A stretch of 64,000 nt of DNA from Bacteroidales bacterium (GTDB lineage Bacteria; Bacteroidota; Bacteroidia; Bacteroidales; UBA932). This document shows, one piece after another, positions 16,213 through 25,300 of the stretch. The stretch lies in the NCBI GenBank assembly GCA_017443845.1, contig JAFSXX010000017.1:1-64000 (forward strand), read 5' to 3'. The stretch's first letter is position 1. Each line of letters opens with the position of its first letter. The notes under the pieces were generated by a model. The model had not been told where the DNA came from. It saw nothing but the letters and a program-made list of their open reading frames with translations, and did not search any database. The position numbers were made by a program, and so were the translations under genes.

Positions 16213-17136
16213 TCACCCACCGATAAGCCCGGCCATCTGGTCTATGCAGCGCTTCTTGTCGTCGTGGCCGGGGTGGACGTAGATATCCATCGTGGTGGCC
16301 AGGGAGGCGTGGCCTAGGATGGCGGAAACCGTCTTGTAGTCGCATTTACCTTCGATGCAGCGGTTTGCGAAGGTGTGGCGCAGGCAGTGGAAGCGCACCG
16401 GGGGCAGGCCGAGATTCTTCATCAGTTTCTTGAAATAATCCCGGTAATATCGGGGCTCAAGGGGATCGGGAGCATTCGATACCACGAAGTAATCCTCGTT
16501 GACAATGCCCTTAAGCGGTCCCAGTATCTTTATCAGTTCGTCGGAAAGCGGAATGTCGCGATGGGATGAGGGGGTCTTGGGGGGACCTAGCGAAATATAG
16601 TATTCTTTATCAGGGCCGTCTGAAAGAAAAACCCGCTGGACGGTCTTTGAGATGTGAAATTCGTTGTTCTCCAAATCGATGTCGCGCCATTGGAGGGCGC
16701 ACACCTCCCCTATCCTCAGCCCCGTGTGGAGACATATCAGGATGCCGATGTTGCGGAACGAGAAGTTTTCGAGCAGGTAATGCGAGAGCGTCCGCTGCTG
16801 CTATTTCGTAAGTGCGACCACTTCCCGCTGCTTACCGAAGTGCGCGGGAAAGCGCACCTTATAAACGGCGTGGGGCCATATTCCCTCCTCTTCCCCATAC
16901 CTGATGATCATCTTGAAGAGAAGCATGGATTCGCGGACAGTTTTTTCGGAGAGACCTTTTTCGAGCTGACTGTCAACGAAGGACTGCACTTCCTTATCAC
17001 TTGGAAGGCCTCCTTCGCCGAAGAAGGGAATAAGGTGTCTGTTAAGATGTATCAGATAGACAGCATAGCTGCTCGTTTTAATGTAGCGGCGTTTGTCGTT
17101 TTTCCACAGCGCAGCTACTTCGGAAAAAGATAGCAT
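16213..17136 (-). pseudogene. Tyrosine recombinase/integrase interrupted by one in-frame TAG
   Basis: The region reads as one continuous frame of 307 codons broken only by TAG at codon 112 (16803-16801). The N-terminal part (to about residue 105) is a SAM-like core-binding domain. The catalytic part holds every active-site residue: Arg in HTGLRIGE, Lys in GPPKTPSSHR, HCLRHTF, LGHASLATTMDIYVH. The codons after the stop continue sensibly (QQRTLSHYLLENF), so a CAG or GAG to TAG point change is the simplest explanation. TAG is a normal stop in this genome, since two nearby genes end with it. An alternative GTG start at 16704 would give only part of the catalytic domain. Length and motifs match Bacteroidales integrases. 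Confidence 0.87.
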
Positions 17137-17252
17137 GGTCTATATATATCAGCGTATAAGATATTTACACGGCTAAAGTAATAAAATATAAATAATAAAG
17201 AAGGGAAAAAGTATAAAATTCCGGCCCCGGATGGAACGCTACCCACATTTAA

Positions 17253-17273
17253 ACGCCCGGTCTAGCCGGGCGT
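17253..17273 (-). terminator. Second stem-loop downstream of the fimbrial operon
   Basis: An 8-bp perfect GC-rich stem (ACGCCCGG/CCGGGCGT) is followed on the minus strand by TTTAAATG, a weak U-tract. Confidence 0.55.
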
Positions 17274-17308
17274 GACGGAAAGGGGTCACACCTGGCACTA
17301 TTAAAGCA

Positions 17309-17338
17309 ACAGAGCCGGCCCGGAAGGGTCGGCTCTGT
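17309..17338 (-). terminator. Terminator of the fimbrial operon
   Basis: A 13-bp stem with one G-U pair (ACAGAGCC...GGCTCTGT) around a 4-base loop lies 21 bases after the last stop. On the minus strand TTGCTTTAAT follows. The remaining 170 bases up to the integrase are AT-rich and hold no other feature I can support. Confidence 0.7.
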
Positions 17339-17359
17339 GCGATATAGAGGATTGGTGAT

Positions 17360-20300
17360 TTACTCTTCGTAGAATGTAACGGTGAACTTGGTTACTCGGT
17401 TATATCTGGATCCCAAACTGTTACCGCCCACTCGTGCACTTGTCAATGTTACAGTAGAGCTCGATCCAGTCCATTTAGATGTCTGGGATGACCATCCGGA
17501 AGGATCCGAAGTGACACTGGAAGGCTTATTGTAATTGGATTCATTGACAAAAGTCAGGGCTATTTCCTGAATCTCACCACCGGAGAATGAAGCGACTCCA
17601 GAATAAGATCCGCCGCCGAAAATTGTACCATAATAACCCAACTGAACGTAACCCGACTCAACCTCGACATCGGACAGACTCAATGTCAAGCCATTCTTGG
17701 TTTTACTTGCACTATGATCGGATTCGGTGAAATCACCGGGCACGAATTCCACAGTTCTACTAACCCTGCGTTTGATGCTTGCAGTCGGAGCGTTGCTGTA
17801 GGTATCAGCAGATACTGTGACGGTGGAGGTAGACGGCGATGCAACCGCCTCGGTAGTCCAGGTTATCCACTGAGTCCTATTGTTGGTATTCGGATGATAA
17901 GTCCAGGTATGGTCACCGTTTGCGGTAAGCGTACCTGTAGTCGAGGTCGGGTTGGTTAAACCGGTCGAAGTAATGGTAACGTCGCTGAACGGACTACTTT
18001 CATCAGAATCGTAGGTAAACCTGTAGTAAACAGTGCTTCCGGCAGCATTGGTAATAACCGTCATTGTCTGGGCATTGTTTGCAGTCGATTTGTAGAATCC
18101 GTTGGTTCCGAAGGTATAGAGGAACCTTGACAACTGGTAGTTCCTGGTTGCCGGCTGGTCGTAATCCTCGCTGTCCACAGTGAAATTGGTGAGGCGTACA
18201 GGGTTGGTAGAAGCATCCGAAGTCCTGAAGTGGATGTGCTGTGCCGCATTGTTGCCCGTAGGAGTGAAGGTGTAATAACCATCGGAGTCAGGGCCGGTAA
18301 CACGGGCGTCAGCAGGCACAAGTCCTGTCAGCTGGAACTTGACGGAAGCCGGATTTCCACCATATACGAAGTAGAACCACACATCCTTGTTGGCAACTCC
18401 GAGTACCTGAGTGATGGCGGTGGTCGAAGATTCGGTGCCAACGAAGCGGAGATCATTTACCGTGCTCTTGGTGATTCCGCCGGTAAGGGTCAGAGTCTCG
18501 TAGAGGTTCGGGTTGGGGCTGATCTGGCTCGTGGAGAGAGTGATGGAGTAATTCGAGTCGGTTCCGAGAGCCTCGAGGTGGATGGTCGACGACACTTCGT
18601 CGGGAGTCGTGGTGCCGGGCACGTAGTAGAGATATACGCCCTCGCCGCTTCCAACTTCGAGCCTCTGATCAACCAGAGTACCGTCGTCATTCGTCTGCGG
18701 CTGGATACCGCTGAGGGTCACGGTGACAATTCTCGGGATAACCTTGATGGATGACGTGATGTTCGTGTCATCATTCCAGACACTGTTAGCGTAGGTGCCG
18801 TGGTCAGCGTCCATAGTGAAGGTAAAGTTCACCTTATGGCCGACACCAAGATTGCCAGGCGAAGATGCCGTGAACTTGCGCTTGGTATAGTTATCGAAGT
18901 CGTCGCTGGCAATGTTGAAGTACTCGTTATACACATAGACGGTGGTAGCGCTGGCTGCCTTAGTACTCTTGAACTTGCAGTCGAAGTACTTCATCTGCAC
19001 GCCGTTGATAGTGGTATCGCTGGCTGCGTCATAATCATCGCGAGTAAGGGTCTTGATGAAGAAGAAGGCGCTCTGGGTCTCCTTGTTAGGGACTATGCTC
19101 TTGCCGCTCTGGACGGGGAGGTTGTCTCCGTCACGAGGGGTAAGGCTTGCAGCTTCTGCCTGGATCTTGAACTCCAGCGGGAACATCGAACGGGTGATAT
19201 CGTTGGGGATGATGATCCTCAAAGTCTCGGAAGCTCCGACAGTCTCGTCGATATACTTATCGAGGCACTTGACGATCATATTCTTGCGGGGGATGAGGTT
19301 GACCTGCACGTCGCGGTACACCTGGCCGCCGCCGAGGTTTTCGGGCTTTGTACCGATTACTCGGATGACCTTGGTATATGCCAGGTCAAAGTAACTGCCC
19401 GCAGTGCCTACGGTGGTATACTGGATATGGCCCCACTTCTCGACGGAAGTATCGGCTATCTGGGCCGCAGTAGCCACTGACCATCCGTTTCCGTTGCGCA
19501 CATAGAGTTTTGCGGTACCGTCGCCGTTGGTTTCAATCACGGGATTCGAAGCAAAGGCGTTGCCGTTTGCGGAAGAAGCACCCTCCACAAAGCCCGTTCC
19601 ATCATTGTAACCGAACTTCATACTGACGCCGACCGGATTGGTGGTAGTCGAAGGATTGTTGGCCACAACGCCGGGGCTGTTGACGTCGGGAATGAAACGG
19701 TACATTACCGAATAGGTGCCCGCCTTGATGGCGGTGGTATCGATGTAGGAAGCCGCAATCAATGCTATACCGTCGGAAACCTCGGTAAGGTCGCTGGTAC
19801 GGATATCGGATGAGACATCGGCTGCAGTGGCATCAGCCGCCTTGGCTATGGTACTCTCACCTGTGCCGGCTGCAAGTTTCTTGACAGTGACGGTATAGGT
19901 AAAGTTCCTCAGGAGAGCCAGAGGCTCGCCGTTGGAATCGGCCATATCCAAAGCATAATACTTATAGGGTTCGCCGACGCCGTTCTGGGCGTGGATGAGG
20001 ATACGGGTACGCTTCTGTCCGGTACGGGGTTTGGCGCGCTCGTAAACATACAGATAATCATCCTCCCAGGTGGAAGCGGACCAGGAAGTCATCTCGTCGA
20101 GCGACGAAGGATAGGTGCCGATAGCAAGGTCCACGGGTGAGTAGCCCTTGAAGTTATAGGGAGCCTGACCGAGCTGCTCGATGGTCTTGCCCTCGTATGC
20201 CATCATAAAGGATTCCCTCCAGAAGGTAGTGGTCTCATCGTCATCGGCGATGGGGATATATTCACCCCACTGGTTGCCGGTATAGGTATTGGGAAGGATC

Positions 20301-21022
20301 GGTGCCACGGGGCCCTCGGCGGGAGCGTAAGCCAGGCCGATCTTGTCGATGGTGACATCGGTAAGGCTGGCATCCTTCTGCACCCTGATGCGAGCGAAGT
20401 TGCGGATGAGCGGAATAGGATTCCAATGCTCGAACTGAGCCTGGGTGAGTGCGGTAGGATAACGGTCACCATTGTAGATGAAGGGCTGTTCCTGGCCGTT
20501 GGTGACAATCACGGAATCCTTTACACCGAAAGGAAGCACTATCCTCTGCCAGTAGGCGTCGTTGGGCTGGTTGTCGATATGTGAGCGCACCTTGCTCATC
20601 ACGACGGTCTCAAGGTCATTGCTGCTGATACCGGTGATAGGAGGCTCGCTCATAGGGCTGTTGGCAATAATATGCAGGCTGAGGCGGCTCGCGCTGGTGG
20701 TAAGTTTCACCTTGATGCGGTAAACGGTCTCATTTGCGGTTGCATACTGGGTAGCTGATTCATCAACTTTATACTCAGCAGGTACCCACTCGTTGAAGTA
20801 ACCGCTACCACCGAAGACAGCCACATAGATGTTCTGGACGGTGGGGACATTGCCCATAGCCCTTGTGGAGGGGCCGTCATTGGGAATGGAGACCGGGAAG
20901 GTGATGGTCACCTTGGGGGCATCTTCTTCCGTAACAGGCACGGGAGATTCGATATCGACTCTCTGGCAAGCAGTGAAGGCCAAAACGGCCGCAAATAATA
21001 TGTAGAATATCTTTTTCATCAT
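17360..21022 (-). CDS. Giant fimbrillin-like lipoprotein (putative fimbrial tip adhesin)
   Basis: This 1220-residue protein is the last gene of the fimbrial operon. A lipoprotein signal (MMKKIFYILFAAVLAFTAC) is followed by a PSTRAMG motif near residue 53 that resembles the post-Cys Arg site of type V pilins. An N-terminal fimbrillin-like domain (about 55-390) resembles DUF4906-type proteins, but I hold that name loosely. Several beta-sandwich-like repeats follow (YLYYVPGT, VWFYFVYGG, TVYYRFTYD segments near 765, 850 and 1000), then a C-terminal domain with the KWTGSSSTVTLTSAR motif seen in secreted Bacteroidetes proteins. Size and terminal position suggest a tip adhesin; the ligand is unknown. 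The start is two bases from the previous stop. Confidence 0.75.
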   Translation of the reverse strand: MMKKIFYILFAAVLAFTACQRVDIESPVPVTEEDAPKVTITFPVSIPNDGPSTRAMGNVPTVQNIYVAVFGGSGYFNEWVPAEYKVDESATQYATANETVYRIKVKLTTSASRLSLHIIANSPMSEPPITGISSNDLETVVMSKVRSHIDNQPNDAYWQRIVLPFGVKDSVIVTNGQEQPFIYNGDRYPTALTQAQFEHWNPIPLIRNFARIRVQKDASLTDVTIDKIGLAYAPAEGPVAPILPNTYTGNQWGEYIPIADDDETTTFWRESFMMAYEGKTIEQLGQAPYNFKGYSPVDLAIGTYPSSLDEMTSWSASTWEDDYLYVYERAKPRTGQKRTRILIHAQNGVGEPYKYYALDMADSNGEPLALLRNFTYTVTVKKLAAGTGESTIAKAADATAADVSSDIRTSDLTEVSDGIALIAASYIDTTAIKAGTYSVMYRFIPDVNSPGVVANNPSTTTNPVGVSMKFGYNDGTGFVEGASSANGNAFASNPVIETNGDGTAKLYVRNGNGWSVATAAQIADTSVEKWGHIQYTTVGTAGSYFDLAYTKVIRVIGTKPENLGGGQVYRDVQVNLIPRKNMIVKCLDKYIDETVGASETLRIIIPNDITRSMFPLEFKIQAEAASLTPRDGDNLPVQSGKSIVPNKETQSAFFFIKTLTRDDYDAASDTTINGVQMKYFDCKFKSTKAASATTVYVYNEYFNIASDDFDNYTKRKFTASSPGNLGVGHKVNFTFTMDADHGTYANSVWNDDTNITSSIKVIPRIVTVTLSGIQPQTNDDGTLVDQRLEVGSGEGVYLYYVPGTTTPDEVSSTIHLEALGTDSNYSITLSTSQISPNPNLYETLTLTGGITKSTVNDLRFVGTESSTTAITQVLGVANKDVWFYFVYGGNPASVKFQLTGLVPADARVTGPDSDGYYTFTPTGNNAAQHIHFRTSDASTNPVRLTNFTVDSEDYDQPATRNYQLSRFLYTFGTNGFYKSTANNAQTMTVITNAAGSTVYYRFTYDSDESSPFSDVTITSTGLTNPTSTTGTLTANGDHTWTYHPNTNNRTQWITWTTEAVASPSTSTVTVSADTYSNAPTASIKRRVSRTVEFVPGDFTESDHSASKTKNGLTLSLSDVEVESGYVQLGYYGTIFGGGSYSGVASFSGGEIQEIALTFVNESNYNKPSSVTSDPSGWSSQTSKWTGSSSTVTLTSARVGGNSLGSRYNRVTKFTVTFYEE

Positions 21023-21023
21023 C

Positions 21024-23690
21024 TTAGAGTGCTGCTTTGGTTCTTACTACATCTTCGCGGGTCTGGTCGCCCCATTTGAAAGTATCCCAAGGTGTTACTC
21101 TTTCGTAGGAAGTATTCTCCCAGAACCACTCGTCATAAACACAACGAACGTAATTAGTACTAGTAGTACTCGGCGAACCTGTTGTATGAGGAACGGGGTC
21201 GGTAGTACTGTTTCCATTGTAAACAGTGACATATCCGCTATTACACCAATAATTGGTAGTAGTACCATTACTATCGGTTCCCAAAAGCCTTGGTATCTTT
21301 TTGTCAGTATTCAGACGAGCCATATACATAATCTCCGCAACCGTAGGAACTCTCCATCGGCCGGCAGGATAACCATCCTCCTGATAGGTAGCACAACGTC
21401 TTATAGCATTAGCATAGGTCACTGGATTTGTAGCACCGTGAGAAGATGCAATACGAATTTTGGGAGCAATAATATTATCTCCTGTATTATCCAGAATAGT
21501 GGGATAATAATTGGATAGCTTGTGATTCGTGGTTCCATCTACAAAAGTTGCGCTTGCAGAGGTCCAGTTGTTACTGCCGTTTACGGAGCCCAAGTTGTTT
21601 ACAATTAACGAGCGAGGATCTCCAAGTACATAATCAGCCAAAACGCCTGTAGTGGGAAGCACCGAAGTAGAGATTATGTACATATTCTTGTTGGCATTGC
21701 TGGCATCAGAAAGCGAAATACCATTTGTACCCAAATAATACGTATCACCACTGTTACCAACTGTACCATTATTGACAATAACGTTTCCTTTCGTATTGTC
21801 AGGTCTCGAGTTCGCCTGAGGCTCAATAATAATAGCTGGCCTTTGCTCTATAATAATATCCTTGTAATATGAGTAATCATCTTTGTGACGTACACGAATC
21901 ATAAAATAATAAGGAGCAACATCGTAGGTATTCGTGGAAAAGTCATTGTTAAGAGCATGATGCAATACTATCTGGTCACGGGTAATTGATGCCGAAGGGA
22001 ACAAAGCTTCTTTACCGGCATCAGTATTGACTGTGGTGTTGCTGGGAGCCGGATTTGCATTTACATAGTTGGGCCTGGTATAAACGATATTTCCAACAGT
22101 AGTGGTATTTGTCACCCCAGTAGTAACAAGATTTGCAGAGTTATCAATGCCCTTAGTATAATTGAACGGGCAATAAATCTGAGGATTGTTACCTATCCAA
22201 GTGGAAGCTAAAGGCTTACGGTTGTTGTCGTATTTATCGCTTTCTGCAAAGGCATTTCCTAGAGCAGTTCCGCTGGACTTGACGCTGAAACTTACAATCT
22301 GAACATCGTGGCTGGAAGTGATGGGAATGGTGAGTTCTTCGGTATTGTACATAATCCACTCGGTCTTGGGGACGGAGAGGTAGCGGGCCGCTACGGTCGA
22401 AGCCTCGGTGATAGTACCGGGAACCCAGTCCACGATCTTGTAGGAAGCCTCGAGAGGAACGGGAAGTTCATCCTCACCTCCGAGCACCTGGACGTCGAGG
22501 GTGACCTCGTACCAGTTGTTAGCTTCGAGAGAAGTGCCTGCGAAAGGAACCTTGTAATAATAATACTTGGTGGCGCTGCCGTTGTTCCAGGGGATGATGA
22601 GCTTCAGGAAGGGCTCGGTTGCCACTCCGGGATCCCAGGTGACAGGATAGCTGTAGAAGGGGCCGTCCTGATTGGTTTCCGTAGCGACCTCAACGCCGTC
22701 CACCATAGTATACTGGGTGAACATCGTCTTGTAAACAGGCACGTTCACAGTCTCGTGATGGGTCACGAGGTGCCATTCGCCGCCTGTATCCTGATAGAGA
22801 TCGTCGATGATGGTGCGATCCCTCGGCTTGGTTTCCGAGGTTACGATAAGCTTGTTGGCCTTGTAGGTATAGAGGCTGTCGGTAGCTCCGCTGCTCTTGG
22901 CATTTGCAGGCACCAGCTGGGGCTCACCGCCCAGCTTTGCGTAGTTCATACCGTACTGCAGATAGACCGTCATAGCGTTCTTGATAGGCTTCCACTTGTC
23001 GAGCGACTTACCGGCGATGTTGCCTTCGTGGTCGCGGGTGATATTCTCAACCACGATGGAGTCGGCAACCGTGAGGCGGAAGGTGAACTTGGCTGCGACG
23101 CGCTTCATATTGATCTCGCCGCGGGCCGGAGTGTTCGAAGCGGAGTTCTCGAGGGTGATGGTGGACTTGCCGGTCATCACGAACTTCGACTGAGGAAAGG
23201 TATTCCACTGAGCCTTTGCAAGGTTGAGGGCCTTGAGCTGGCCGAGAGTATAGGTACTCGAAGTGTTGATGCTCTCTGCGCCATCGTAATTGGCCATCAC
23301 AAAGACATCGGCCTTCAGGTTGGCAACCGTACCTCTGAAGATCGCCTGGATGTCGGCCAGGGAGACTGGAATCGAGACGCGTCCGCCGCTGACAGGGATA
23401 TTCGTATATACCTTCCTGGATGAGGACTCGTCGGTTGCATTCTCGGGGAAGAAGACAACGGTGACATAGTCACCCAGGACATTCTCGTTGAATCTGCCGT
23501 CATCATCGCCGGGACGGGTGGAATCCGCCCTGGTGGTGAGATCGAGGTCGCCCGTGTTAAGGCGCAGGACGATGCCCTCCTCAACGAATTCCTTGTCGGG
23601 GCCGACCGGATCGATCTGGCAGGATGCCAGAGCCATAACAGCTATCGAAAAGCTTATGAATAATCTGGATATATGCTTCATAACTATCAA
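21024..23690 (-). CDS. Mfa1/fimbrillin-type lipoprotein with FISUMP-like C-terminal domain
   Basis: This 888-residue protein has a lipoprotein signal (FSIAVMALASC) and a LTTRADS motif about 27 residues after the Cys. Residues about 40-440 resemble Mfa1-type fimbrillins (GEINMKRVAAKFTFRL, WVPGTITEAS). The C-terminal part (about 730-870) carries GRWRVPTVAEIMYMARL, NYWCNSGY and NYVRCVYDEWFWE, a pattern shared with FISUMP/DUF1566-like adhesin domains. Base composition changes sharply inside the gene: 21050-22290 is near 35-40% GC in sampled lines, while the N-terminal half is near 55%. This suggests that the distal half was exchanged by recombination. A role as tip or accessory pilin is inferred from order and size. 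Confidence 0.8.
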   Translation of the reverse strand: MIVMKHISRLFISFSIAVMALASCQIDPVGPDKEFVEEGIVLRLNTGDLDLTTRADSTRPGDDDGRFNENVLGDYVTVVFFPENATDESSSRKVYTNIPVSGGRVSIPVSLADIQAIFRGTVANLKADVFVMANYDGAESINTSSTYTLGQLKALNLAKAQWNTFPQSKFVMTGKSTITLENSASNTPARGEINMKRVAAKFTFRLTVADSIVVENITRDHEGNIAGKSLDKWKPIKNAMTVYLQYGMNYAKLGGEPQLVPANAKSSGATDSLYTYKANKLIVTSETKPRDRTIIDDLYQDTGGEWHLVTHHETVNVPVYKTMFTQYTMVDGVEVATETNQDGPFYSYPVTWDPGVATEPFLKLIIPWNNGSATKYYYYKVPFAGTSLEANNWYEVTLDVQVLGGEDELPVPLEASYKIVDWVPGTITEASTVAARYLSVPKTEWIMYNTEELTIPITSSHDVQIVSFSVKSSGTALGNAFAESDKYDNNRKPLASTWIGNNPQIYCPFNYTKGIDNSANLVTTGVTNTTTVGNIVYTRPNYVNANPAPSNTTVNTDAGKEALFPSASITRDQIVLHHALNNDFSTNTYDVAPYYFMIRVRHKDDYSYYKDIIIEQRPAIIIEPQANSRPDNTKGNVIVNNGTVGNSGDTYYLGTNGISLSDASNANKNMYIISTSVLPTTGVLADYVLGDPRSLIVNNLGSVNGSNNWTSASATFVDGTTNHKLSNYYPTILDNTGDNIIAPKIRIASSHGATNPVTYANAIRRCATYQEDGYPAGRWRVPTVAEIMYMARLNTDKKIPRLLGTDSNGTTTNYWCNSGYVTVYNGNSTTDPVPHTTGSPSTTSTNYVRCVYDEWFWENTSYERVTPWDTFKWGDQTREDVVRTKAAL

Positions 23691-23715
23691 ATTCTTTAAT
23701 TGTTACGGTACTCTG

Positions 23716-25284
23716 TTACATTCCGGCCTCACGGACGATGTGCCAGTTCTTGCGGTTAAACTCGGTATTGGCGTCACGCCACTGCGATTCTCCGTTGAAG
23801 CGGAAGGAAATGTTGAAGTAGAGAATCACCTGACCCTCATCGATCGGGCCGTTGGGATATACATAGAACTCTACCTTGCCCTGGTTGTTGTTGATAAGAT
23901 CTTCGGTAATCTCGCCCGTAGAAGGCTCAACCCTGAAGAGATCATTCATTCCCAGAGGAGAGGTATAGGTGGTTATCTGCCAGCTTCCGCTGTGAGGGGA
24001 GCCGATGTAGAAGTCGCCCTTGACCCTCCTGTTGCTGGCCAGGGTCACCTCGCGGGTATTGCGGTCACCCGGTGTCCAGATCTCATTGCCGTCAATATCT
24101 AACGTAGCGGTATAGAGCCAGAGGACACCTTCGTTTGCGATCTCAGGCCTTGCACTGATACTGGAGTTCGCGTAGTCGAGGTCGTACTCGGTGTAGTCCC
24201 AAGGCAGCACCTTGATAGTGAGGTCGATGGACTTTGCCTTGAACTGCAGGTTGAGCCAGTAGCGCTTGCCTGCATCCATTCCAAGCTTGTTGCCGTTGCT
24301 GTCGAGGAAGTAACGGGTATCCTTGAGCATCAGATTCTTGTTGAATTCCTGGAGTTCGGTATCGCTGCCCTCAACATAGACGCCGTCGATGGTATAGACA
24401 ACGTTGATAGACATATCGTCCACCTCTGCAGGAGTCTGGGGCCACATCAGGAAGCATTCGGAGCTCGCCGTAACAGCGATTGAGTTGCCGGTTACGAGGT
24501 CGATCTTGCTTCCGCCCGGTGCGAGCTGCCTCTCGGTGCCGAGGTTTGCAAGATACTGGGGCTGGTCGCCTGCGGGAACAATCAGAGAGACATCGGTCTG
24601 GGTGCCGGAGAAGTCGATGCTTGCCGATTTCTTGCACTTGAGGCCGTCGAGGCTCACGGATTTGATGTTCACGGTGCCGATTCCCGAGTTCTCAATCGAA
24701 ACTCCGAGTGCACTGAAGAGGTGATGCAGCGGCAGATCAACATCCTTCGTGGGATCGAAGGTTGTAGCCTCCACGTCAACCGGTACAATGTCGGAGTAGG
24801 AGAAATCGAACTGCTCAGTACTCCTGGAGCAGGTGATAGTGGGAATGGTCAGGACTCTACTATCGCTGTAGCTCACGTTGACCAAATCTTCCACGACTTT
24901 GCCGTCCTTATCTTTGATAAGCCATCCATAGAAATTGTGGACTCCGGTGCGGGTCCAGCGCCAGAGCGTACCGCTGGCAAAAGACCACTGGCCACTTCCG
25001 TACTCCACAGCATCGTCGAAATAGAGCACGTTGCCGTCGTTGTAGTTCTGGTTGCCTATCTTGCCGGTAAAGCCGGTAAGGTAGTCAAACACCCTGACTT
25101 TGGTGCCTGCTTCTTGGATGTCGGCAGCATCGAGCATCGACCTGGTGCCGACATCGGAGCCGGAGGCGGCTATGCGTATCTCCTCCCCTTTCTGCTCCTC
25201 GGGCAGATCCTGGTTGCAGGCGGACATTACAGCCACGAGAGCCAGGGCCGGGAGAGCGAATCTGTATATGTATGACTTCTTCAT
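23716..25284 (-). CDS. Fimbrillin-family lipoprotein, long form
   Basis: The 522-residue product has a lipobox (LALVAVMSAC) and a VGTRSML motif about 26 residues later. It shares the fimbrillin plan: RVFDYLTGF, a WRWTRTGVHNFYGWL segment comparable to the YYWP...FYSY region of the shorter paralogues, DLPLHHLFSALGVSIEN (the HH-A-L motif of the family) and LQFKAKSIDLTIKVLPWDYTEY. About 150 residues are added at the C-terminus with another beta-rich region (RRVKGDFYIGSPHSGSWQI). It resembles Mfa-like accessory pilins. It sits between the six short paralogues and the two giant proteins, which fits an adaptor between stalk and tip; that is inference. Confidence 0.82.
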   Translation of the reverse strand: MKKSYIYRFALPALALVAVMSACNQDLPEEQKGEEIRIAASGSDVGTRSMLDAADIQEAGTKVRVFDYLTGFTGKIGNQNYNDGNVLYFDDAVEYGSGQWSFASGTLWRWTRTGVHNFYGWLIKDKDGKVVEDLVNVSYSDSRVLTIPTITCSRSTEQFDFSYSDIVPVDVEATTFDPTKDVDLPLHHLFSALGVSIENSGIGTVNIKSVSLDGLKCKKSASIDFSGTQTDVSLIVPAGDQPQYLANLGTERQLAPGGSKIDLVTGNSIAVTASSECFLMWPQTPAEVDDMSINVVYTIDGVYVEGSDTELQEFNKNLMLKDTRYFLDSNGNKLGMDAGKRYWLNLQFKAKSIDLTIKVLPWDYTEYDLDYANSSISARPEIANEGVLWLYTATLDIDGNEIWTPGDRNTREVTLASNRRVKGDFYIGSPHSGSWQITTYTSPLGMNDLFRVEPSTGEITEDLINNNQGKVEFYVYPNGPIDEGQVILYFNISFRFNGESQWRDANTEFNRKNWHIVREAGM

Positions 25285-25300
25285 TGAAAAGTATTTTTTT

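Noticed and set aside
16213..17136. Frameshift or genome-wide recoding of TAG as explanation for the broken integrase
   Set aside because: The halves share one frame, so there is no frameshift. Genes at 14670 and 16106 end properly with TAG, so TAG is a stop here.
17137..17359. Attachment site or second small gene between integrase and fimbrial operon
   Set aside because: Only two stem-loops and AT-rich sequence are visible; no direct repeats or tRNA fragment found.
22308..23423. 371-codon plus-strand frame inside the fimbrial operon
   Set aside because: Antisense to the Mfa1-type gene, no signal or domain, absent from its AT-rich half.
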